The position numbers and the translations under genes were made by a program. From an uncultured Lachnospiraceae bacterium (GTDB lineage: Bacteria; Bacillota; Clostridia; Lachnospirales; Lachnospiraceae), in the NCBI GenBank assembly GCA_947068385.1, contig CAMTBF010000205.1:1-6704 (forward strand): a stretch of DNA of 6,704 nt, read 5' to 3'. The notes under the pieces are model-generated. The model saw only the letters and a program-made list of their open reading frames with translations, was not told where the DNA came from and did not search any database. The stretch's first letter is position 1. Every line of letters begins with the position of its first letter. Of this stretch, positions 1 to 4,937 are shown in pieces.

Positions 1-1223
1 AAGAATACTACGAAAATACCGCTTACTTTAACTTCGGCGAACAGGAAGAGTACAGGCAGTTCTTCGAAACCACAAAGAACCTGAACCGCATCCTCCAGAA
101 CCTGATGCTGGCCAGCGGCCAGAAAATCCTCCCGGAAAAGACTCTGGTCATTTTCGATGAGGTACAGGACTGCCCCAGGGTCATCAACTCCCTGAAATAT
201 TTCTGCGAAAACGCGCCCGAGTACCACATCGCCTGCGCCGGCTCTCTGCTTGGAATCGCATTGGCACAGCCGTCCTCCTTTCCCGTGGGCAAGGTGAATT
301 TCATGCAGATCGATCCCATGACCTTCACGGAATTCCTTCTGGCCAACGGCGACGGGAATCTTGCGGCCTATCTGGAAACGGTGGATGTACTGGAGCCCCT
401 TCCGGATGCGTTTTTCAACCCGCTGTACGAGAAGCTGAAGATGTACTATGTGACTGGGGGGATGCCGGAGCCTGTGCTGATGTGGACCCAGGCACGGGAT
501 GTGGATGCCATGCAGGAGTCCCTGGCCCACATCATCGGCGCTTATGAGCGGGATTTCGCAAAGCATCCCGATGTGACCCAATTCCCGAAAATCTCCATGG
601 TCTGGAAATCAGTCCCCTCCCAGCTGGCCAGGGAGAACAAGAAGTTCCTCTATAAAGTCGTGAAAGAGGGGGCCAGAGCCAGGGAATACGAGGATGCGCT
701 GCAGTGGCTGGTGGATGCCAGGCTGGTGCATAAGGTCTATAGGAGCAACGCCCCGGGGCTGCCTGTCTGCGCCTATGACGACCTGGCCGCCTTTAAGATC
801 TATCTGGCGGACGTAGGCCTGCTGCGCCGGCTGGCAATGCTCTCCCCCACCGCCTTTGGCGAGGGGAACCGGCTGTTCACCGAGTTCAAGGGGGCCCTGA
901 CCGAAAACTATGTGCTGCAGACATTAATCGCCCAGTTCGAGGCCGCCCCCAGATACTGGAGCCAGAGCAATCCGCCCTATGAGGTGGACTTCCTGATCCA
1001 GCGGGACAATGACATCTTCCCTGTGGAAGTCAAATCCGAGGCCAATACGGCCAGCAAGAGCCTGAAAAAGTTCAAGGAGCTGTTTTCCGATAAGGTGAAG
1101 CTGCGGATCCGCTTCTCTCTGGACAACCTGAGGCTGGACGGAGACATGCTGAATATCCCGCTCTTCATGGCCGACCACACAGACCGGCTGATTGGGCTGG
1201 CCTTGGAGTGGCGCGGTTCATAA
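1..1223 (+). CDS. AAA-family ATPase with DUF4143 C-terminal domain (5' end missing)
   Basis: The reading frame is open from the first full codon at position 3, so the gene begins left of the window; 406 residues plus the stop are visible. Numbered from the first visible codon, the Walker B strand is LVIFDEVQ (about 48-55), followed by a sensor-1-like segment CAGSLLG (about 78-84) and the stretch SFPVGKVNFMQIDPMTFTEF that is typical of AAA_14/DUF4143 proteins. The Walker A loop is not visible and must lie in the missing N-terminus, perhaps 30-50 residues. The C-terminal domain carries a PD-(D/E)XK-like set: a Glu in LTENYVLQ (about 301), Asp in YEVDF (about 329) and VEVKSE (E342, K344). Family members are widespread in Clostridia and Bacteroidetes and most have no proven role; ATP binding is safe to infer, DNA cleavage is not. 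The methionine at 105 is internal, not the start. The gene is convergent with psd. Confidence 0.88.
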   Translation, partial: EYYENTAYFNFGEQEEYRQFFETTKNLNRILQNLMLASGQKILPEKTLVIFDEVQDCPRVINSLKYFCENAPEYHIACAGSLLGIALAQPSSFPVGKVNFMQIDPMTFTEFLLANGDGNLAAYLETVDVLEPLPDAFFNPLYEKLKMYYVTGGMPEPVLMWTQARDVDAMQESLAHIIGAYERDFAKHPDVTQFPKISMVWKSVPSQLARENKKFLYKVVKEGARAREYEDALQWLVDARLVHKVYRSNAPGLPVCAYDDLAAFKIYLADVGLLRRLAMLSPTAFGEGNRLFTEFKGALTENYVLQTLIAQFEAAPRYWSQSNPPYEVDFLIQRDNDIFPVEVKSEANTASKSLKKFKELFSDKVKLRIRFSLDNLRLDGDMLNIPLFMADHTDRLIGLALEWRGS

Positions 1224-1236
1224 GTCCCCTGGCCGC

Positions 1237-2112
1237 TCACCCCCGGGGCCGTCCCCCCACCCGCTCCCCCAAACGCACCTTGGTCTCCAGCCCAAAGCGG
1301 GAGTTCTCCAGGATGTCACCGTCCGGCAGGGCTGCGCCCTTTTCGGTCATGAGGATCACCGTGGAGCCGCCGAAGGCGAAGCGCCCCTTCTCCCAGCCCC
1401 TGCGCACCTGGCGGCCCCTCTCGTGGTTGCGGATCTCTCCCACCAGCATGGCGCCTACCTCCATCTGGAGCAGCCGGCCGAAATGCTCTGACCTTATGAC
1501 GCAGTACTCCCTGGTATTCTCCTTATAGACAGGGAAATGGTCATTGGCCACCGGATTCACCGTGTGCAGCACCCCGGGAATCCGCACGGGCTCTGACGCT
1601 CTGCCGTTGTCCACATAGATATACCGGTGGTAGTCCTCCACGCACAGCCGGAACACCCACACATACCCCCCGGCGTAGCCGGCAGCCAGCCGATAGTCCC
1701 GCAGCAGGCTTTGCACGGTGTAGCGCGTGTGCTTGATTGTAAATTCGCACTGATTGTCTACGGGATAGACCGTGAGCCTGCCGTCACAGGGACTGACCAG
1801 CGCCGATGGGCAGGAATCCAATCTCCGTGCCCCCGGGGCCAGCCTCCTGGTAAAGAAGTCATTGTAGGAGCCGTACTCCCTCCGCTCATAATCCGTCATG
1901 TCGATGGAATGGCTGCGGATGAACCAGGGGATCAATGCCCTGGAAAGCCGGGAATCCAAAAAGGCCCCCGCCAGCACCGATACTGCCGGGGATGCCAGGA
2001 GCCTCACCAGGATCCTGCCCGGCACATGGCCGTAGAGCCCCGCCAGGACCGAATCCTGCAGGGAGCCCGCCTCCACGATCGTCCCCTTCCTGTCTACCAC
2101 CACTGAACCCAT
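1237..2112 (-). CDS. psd: Phosphatidylserine decarboxylase proenzyme
   Basis: This enzyme decarboxylates phosphatidylserine to phosphatidylethanolamine at the membrane, after cutting itself into beta and alpha chains and forming a pyruvoyl group. The 291-residue length fits the family. Visible motifs are SPCDGR (D110, the expected catalytic Asp), EDYHRY (H162), HTVNP (H183), the segment MEVGAMLVGEI (217-227) and the self-cleavage site FGGST (248-251 plus flank; G249/S250). The alpha chain would therefore start at S250 and be about 42 residues. The second histidine of the E. coli YHRxH motif is an isoleucine here (I165). The start is an ATG with AAAGGAG five bases upstream. It is the last gene of the cluster and follows pssA by 22 bases, which fits its place in the pathway. 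No N-terminal membrane helix is obvious, although residues 34-50 are fairly hydrophobic. Confidence 0.95.
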   Translation of the reverse strand: MGSVVVDRKGTIVEAGSLQDSVLAGLYGHVPGRILVRLLASPAVSVLAGAFLDSRLSRALIPWFIRSHSIDMTDYERREYGSYNDFFTRRLAPGARRLDSCPSALVSPCDGRLTVYPVDNQCEFTIKHTRYTVQSLLRDYRLAAGYAGGYVWVFRLCVEDYHRYIYVDNGRASEPVRIPGVLHTVNPVANDHFPVYKENTREYCVIRSEHFGRLLQMEVGAMLVGEIRNHERGRQVRRGWEKGRFAFGGSTVILMTEKGAALPDGDILENSRFGLETKVRLGERVGGRPRG

Positions 2113-2125
2113 AAATGCTCCTTTC
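2113..2125 (-). promoter_or_regulatory. Ribosome binding site of psd
   Basis: On the minus strand GAAAGGAG (2125-2118) sits five bases before the ATG at 2112. It lies inside the short 22-base gap after the pssA stop, so psd has its own translation start signal while being co-transcribed. Confidence 0.75.
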
Positions 2126-2134
2126 TACCTGCTC

Positions 2135-2791
2135 CTATAAGCGCCCTCTCAGGAGATTCCTCCAGCTATGCCACGCGAAGAGGATCACCACCACCGCCAG
2201 CGCCACCGCCACCACGATCAGCAGCACCTGCTTCACGTTCGGCTTGCGGAGCCGGAAATTCAGAATGAACAGAAACCCAACCAAGGCCACCACCACATGC
2301 AGCGCTGCGATAAAGGCCCCATGGGTAGGAAACAGGGGAGATACCACGAACAGCAGCGGCAGCGCAATCGCCATGGAGGTGATGGGCAGGCCCTGATAAT
2401 ACTTGCGCGCCCCCCCTTCTTCCCTCTGGCGCCTGGCCTCCATCACGTTGAAATACCCCAGCCGTATCAGCCCTGCCAGCCCGTACAGCGCCAGGATGGC
2501 CATGCTGTAGATCCGGTCCATCCCCAGCTTGTAGCAGATCACGATGGGCAGCGCCCCGAAGCAGACGATATCGCACAGGGAATCAATCTGGATTCCGAAG
2601 CTCTCCTCGTCCTCCGTCCGGTTCTTCTTAGTCCTGGCGATCTTCCCGTCGAACATGTCGCAGAGCCCGGAAAGGGCCAGGAAGAAAATCGCCCACCGCA
2701 GCTGCATGTCGCAGGCACTGAAAATACCCGCCACCGCGGATATGAAGCTGATATATGTAAGTATCACCGTATAATCATAAAATCCTATCAC
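2135..2791 (-). CDS. pssA: CDP-diacylglycerol-serine O-phosphatidyltransferase
   Basis: This integral membrane enzyme transfers the phosphatidyl group of CDP-diacylglycerol to serine, giving phosphatidylserine and CMP. The CDP-alcohol phosphatidyltransferase signature is complete: D45, D48-G49, A52-R53, then G66, D70 and D74 (CDMFDGKIAR ... FGIQIDSLCD). The loop between A-R and G is 12 residues, longer than the usual 8-9 of the consensus. YYQGLPIT (131-138) is the segment that marks serine-using members of the family. Hydrophobic helices are visible at about 8-26, 31-44, 76-88, 95-113, 139-152, 156-178 and 188-206. At 218 residues it has the size of the short Gram-positive type. The start is GTG, supported by GAGGAGGG six bases upstream. 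psd follows directly, which makes serine rather than glycerol phosphate or inositol the likely acceptor. Confidence 0.92.
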   Translation of the reverse strand: MIGFYDYTVILTYISFISAVAGIFSACDMQLRWAIFFLALSGLCDMFDGKIARTKKNRTEDEESFGIQIDSLCDIVCFGALPIVICYKLGMDRIYSMAILALYGLAGLIRLGYFNVMEARRQREEGGARKYYQGLPITSMAIALPLLFVVSPLFPTHGAFIAALHVVVALVGFLFILNFRLRKPNVKQVLLIVVAVALAVVVILFAWHSWRNLLRGRL

Positions 2792-2962
2792 AGGAAACCC
2801 TCCTCACATTTCTCCCCGATTCCCGAAATATCCTTCCGCAGATCCATGCACCCAGGCCTGGCAGGGGCATGGCCCGTAAGGTAAAAATAGTACAAAGTAT
2901 ATATCGGCAGAATCCGCCCAATCCATTAGCCCCGGCCGCCAAAATCCTCGGATCCGGAATCC
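2792..2962 (-). other. 171-base gap inside the lipid cluster, between the flippase-like gene and pssA
   Basis: This is the only sizeable gap within the cluster. It holds the pssA ribosome binding site, an AT-rich patch at about 2880-2905 within GC-rich DNA, a 10-base perfect palindrome CCAGGCCTGG (2852-2861) and a possible 40-codon frame (2804-2926, minus). I see no terminator with a T tract, and no -35/-10 pair good enough to call a promoter, so read-through from the upstream genes is the simplest reading. Confidence 0.5.
2798..2806 (-). promoter_or_regulatory. Strong ribosome binding site fixing the GTG start of pssA
   Basis: The minus strand reads TGAGGAGGG followed by six bases and GTG at 2791. 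This near-perfect anti-16S match makes the GTG a confident start. Confidence 0.85.
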
Positions 2963-4030
2963 TCACACCTGCCGCTCCCGCCGGAATATGTAATAAAGCT
3001 GGGCCACGATAGTAAAGACCGCGCTGACCAGAAGCTCCCCGTAATACCCCATCCCCCTGGACAGGACCATGGCCGGCAGCAGCACCGTCCCGAACACCGG
3101 CGCGAAGATGGTCATGAACAGCGCCTCGCTGATTCCCATGCCTCCCGGCAGGGGCAGCATGTCCACGGAGACGGAGATCACCGCTTGCAGGAACACCACA
3201 TCCCAAAGGGGCGTGCCGGACATCCCGAAGGCCTGGTACACCGTCCATGTCACGAAGAACAATGCCATCCGCTGCACAAAGGTGATCAGGATCACCCGGA
3301 GGATCAGCCCTGCGTTCCGCTTCAGGTACAGCGCCGTCTCCCCGTACACCTCCATGGATTTCCCCAGCCTCCTGCCCCGCTCCTCCTTATGCCGCAGGAA
3401 CCGCAGCCGCTCCAGCAAAGCCAGCCCCTTGCGCAGGATCAGCTCCGTCAGGGACGGGCAGAACACCAACAGGGTCATGAAGGCCACGCAGAACACGTTC
3501 AGCGACAGCCCCAGGTAGAATATCGGAAGGATCTCCTCCAGATAGCGGTGCAGAAAGCCCCGGCCGAAGCACACCACGCCCGCCCCGATCACCACCAGCA
3601 CCAGCTTGTAGGTGATGGTCACCACCATCAGGATCACCGCGGCCACCGGGACGGGTATCTTCTCCTTTTTCATGAAATAGACCTGGGCCGGCTGGCCGCC
3701 GCTGGCCGAGGGCGTGATGCAGCTGAAAAAGAACCCCGCCGAGGAGAACAGGAAGCAGATCCGCTTCCTCAGGCGGATGCCGAAGGATGCCAGCATATGC
3801 CAGAGGATGATGGACTCCCCCCAGATGAAGAGCAACACCAAGACCAGGCCGGGGATCAGCCAGCGGATGTCCGCCTCCCGGATAGCGTCCATCATGGCCC
3901 CCAGATCCTCCCCGTGGAAGACGCCGTAGATGGTGAGGGCGAAGACCGCGGCCAGAAAAACCGTATTCCATATTATTTTTTTCACCGGAATGCTTTTCTT
4001 CACTGGAACGCTTTCCTTCCATGCCCCCAC
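2963..4030 (-). CDS. Flippase-like integral membrane protein (LPG_synthase_TM / YbhN-AglD-type domain)
   Basis: This 355-residue polytopic membrane protein resembles the N-terminal flippase half of MprF, which moves lysyl-phosphatidylglycerol across the membrane. The tRNA-dependent aminoacyl-transferase half of MprF is absent, so it should not itself make lysyl-lipid. Family signs are SAGFFFSCITPSASGGQPAQ (97-116), with the TP-x3-GGQP core, and LPLPGGMGISEA (292-303). Helices are apparent at about 21-38, 57-80, 126-155, 168-190, 241-262, 276-290 and 304-345. The start is GTG with AAGGAGG six bases upstream. Its first 31 bases overlap the end of the PAP2 gene, suggesting coupled translation. 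The N-terminus has an unusual duplicated basic motif, SVPVKK then SIPVKK. Position in a PE-synthesis cluster suggests a lipid substrate, but which lipid, and whether transport occurs, is inference. Confidence 0.85.
   Translation of the reverse strand: MGAWKESVPVKKSIPVKKIIWNTVFLAAVFALTIYGVFHGEDLGAMMDAIREADIRWLIPGLVLVLLFIWGESIILWHMLASFGIRLRKRICFLFSSAGFFFSCITPSASGGQPAQVYFMKKEKIPVPVAAVILMVVTITYKLVLVVIGAGVVCFGRGFLHRYLEEILPIFYLGLSLNVFCVAFMTLLVFCPSLTELILRKGLALLERLRFLRHKEERGRRLGKSMEVYGETALYLKRNAGLILRVILITFVQRMALFFVTWTVYQAFGMSGTPLWDVVFLQAVISVSVDMLPLPGGMGISEALFMTIFAPVFGTVLLPAMVLSRGMGYYGELLVSAVFTIVAQLYYIFRRERQV
3977..4012 (-). repeat. 18-base imperfect tandem duplication at the gene junction
   Basis: Two adjacent 18-base units (3977-3994 and 3995-4012) match at 15 of 18 positions. 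In the flippase-like protein they encode two copies of a six-residue unit, S-V/I-P-V-K-K (residues 7-12 and 13-18). The stop codon of the PAP2 gene (4000-4002) lies within one unit. Confidence 0.8.
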
Positions 4031-4713
4031 GAATCTCCTCCTTCCAGATGGAACGCTCTGTTGAGTTTATTCAGGATCCTCTCATAAGTCCCCCATACTC
4101 TTTGCCTCTTCCCGATGAAAAGGCAGATCTCCGCTAGGAGGATGCCGCCTATCACATCCGGTATCACATGCTGCTTGGTGGTCAGGGTGGAGAGGCAGAC
4201 CAGAAGCGCCAGCAGGCAGGACAGCCCCTTATACCATTTCGGGATGTTCTCCCTCCCCCGCAGCCCGATGAAGCAGAACCAGCTCACCAGGCAATGGATG
4301 GAGGGGAACAGGTTATCCGCCGCGTCCGTGGCATACAGGCCGATCATCACCTGGTTCCAGAAGCCCTCCGGCGCCACCGCGGGCCTTGTGTTGGTGGTGG
4401 GGTAGAACAGGTAGAAGGCCAGGCACACCGCCCTGGACAGGAAGTCCGCCGCGAAGAACTGACACACATGTCGTTTCTCCTGTCTGGCGATCAGGATGTA
4501 GTTCACGATCCAGAAGAGGTAGCAGCCCAGGTAGATCGCCGCCGTCCAGGGCACAAAGGGTATCAGGCCGTCCAGCTCCCCCTCGATGTCATGATGGGCC
4601 CATTCGCTGGTGAACACTCTGGATCCGAAGTACACTGCCATGTTCCAGGCCACGGCTATGATCAAAGGGATCCGTCCGTAGGACGGTATCAGGGAATTCA
4701 ACATTTTTTGCAA
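4000..4713 (-). CDS. PAP2-superfamily membrane phosphatase or phosphotransferase (PAP2_3-like)
   Basis: This 237-residue membrane protein has the three PAP2 (lipid phosphate phosphatase) catalytic blocks in order: YPTTNTRP (104-111, R110), FPSIH (136-140, H140) and STLTTKQHVIPD (175-186, H182 and D186). The third block lacks the usual Arg after Ser (T176), with K180 nearby; this is as in the PAP2_3 / inositol-phosphorylceramide-synthase-like branch. Helices are visible at about 14-30, 56-76, 86-103, 138-150, 163-177 and 186-200. Family chemistry is attack by the second-block His-activated site on a phosphate ester, releasing phosphate or passing it to another alcohol; the site usually faces outside. 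The start is taken as TTG at 4713, about 38 bases after the predicted transcript start and nine bases after a GGGGG run; ATG at 4704 is an alternative three codons in. An in-frame stop at 4732-4734 excludes a longer protein. It is the first gene of the lipid cluster. Substrate unknown. Confidence 0.85.
   Translation of the reverse strand: MQKMLNSLIPSYGRIPLIIAVAWNMAVYFGSRVFTSEWAHHDIEGELDGLIPFVPWTAAIYLGCYLFWIVNYILIARQEKRHVCQFFAADFLSRAVCLAFYLFYPTTNTRPAVAPEGFWNQVMIGLYATDAADNLFPSIHCLVSWFCFIGLRGRENIPKWYKGLSCLLALLVCLSTLTTKQHVIPDVIGGILLAEICLFIGKRQRVWGTYERILNKLNRAFHLEGGDSWGHGRKAFQ
4031..4043 (-). promoter_or_regulatory. Ribosome binding site fixing the GTG start of the flippase-like gene
   Basis: AAGGAGG (4043-4037) followed by AGATTC and GTG at 4030. 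The site lies inside the coding sequence of the PAP2 gene, so ribosomes finishing that gene pass over it. Confidence 0.8.
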
Positions 4714-4757
4714 CTTTTCATACCCCCGTTTTCACTTTCCTGTTAAGTCCATATAAG

Positions 4758-4786
4758 AATATATCAAAATTCTGATTCAGGCTCAA
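4758..4786 (-). promoter_or_regulatory. Sigma-A-type promoter of the lipid cluster, with extended -10
   Basis: On the minus strand a -35 box TTGAGC (4786-4781, 4 of 6 to consensus), a 17-base spacer and a -10 box TATATT (4763-4758, 5 of 6) are preceded by TG one base upstream, making an extended -10. The predicted start of transcription is near 4751, leaving an untranslated leader of about 38 bases. The surrounding 4740-4830 is markedly AT-rich compared with the genes. Confidence 0.65.
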
Positions 4787-4856
4787 TACGTTTTCCTATA
4801 TCTTTAACAAATCTTTAGAGAATATTAAGTGGGGGATTCTTCCAGGAAATACGCGG

Positions 4857-4896
4857 ATGTGCCAGCGCCGGAAAGGGTTTCCGGGCGCTGGCACAT
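4857..4896 (-). terminator. Long GC-rich hairpin downstream of the glycoside hydrolase gene
   Basis: A perfect 13-base stem (4857-4869 with 4884-4896) continues, after one unpaired G (4883), into five more pairs (4870-4874 with 4878-4882) closed by a GGG loop (4875-4877). It begins about 42 bases after the hydrolase stop codon and ends about 70 bases before the lipid promoter. This is the right place for a terminator, but neither strand shows a T tract after it, so a factor-dependent terminator, an RNA 3'-end stabiliser or a protein-binding site remain possible. Confidence 0.55.
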
Positions 4897-4898
4897 CG

Positions 4899-4920
4899 AT
4901 TGGCACACTATTGGCACACT
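4899..4920. repeat. Two tandem copies of an 11-base repeat next to the hairpin
   Basis: ATTGGCACACT occurs twice with no spacer (4899-4909 and 4910-4920). Its core TGGCACA also occurs in the right arm of the hairpin (4889-4895), and its complement TGTGCCA is in the left arm (4858-4864). Confidence 0.85.
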
Positions 4921-4937
4921 GATTGATTCTATATTCC

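Noticed and set aside
1..1223. DUF4143 ATPase as part of a defence system linked to the lipid genes
   Set aside because: It is on the opposite strand, convergent, has no recognisable defence partner in view, and the family is common as a solitary gene.
2852..2861. Perfect palindrome CCAGGCCTGG as an operator or terminator
   Set aside because: Ten bases with no loop cannot form a useful RNA hairpin, there is no T tract, and in GC-rich DNA this can arise by chance.
2168..2884. 238-codon plus-strand open frame opposite pssA
   Set aside because: Low-complexity composition rich in His and Gln, and antisense to a gene with a complete catalytic signature.
2880..2930. Internal promoter for pssA in the AT-rich patch (TATACT-like -10)
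   Set aside because: No acceptable -35 box at 16-18 bases was found for any of the possible -10 boxes.
3185..4087. 300-codon plus-strand open frame opposite the flippase-like gene
   Set aside because: It is a GC-rich antisense shadow rich in His, Gln, Pro and Arg, with no domain; the minus-strand protein has clear family motifs and a good start site.
4698..4721. Seven-codon frame MKSCKKC overlapping the start of the PAP2 gene
   Set aside because: No properly spaced ribosome binding site precedes its ATG, since the G run lies directly against it, and a frame this short is expected by chance.
4900..4916. Sigma-54-like -24/-12 promoter (TTGGCAC, five bases, TGGCA) on the plus strand
   Set aside because: GG and GC have the right spacing, but it would read antisense into the hydrolase gene with no plus-strand gene nearby, and the match is produced by the tandem repeat.
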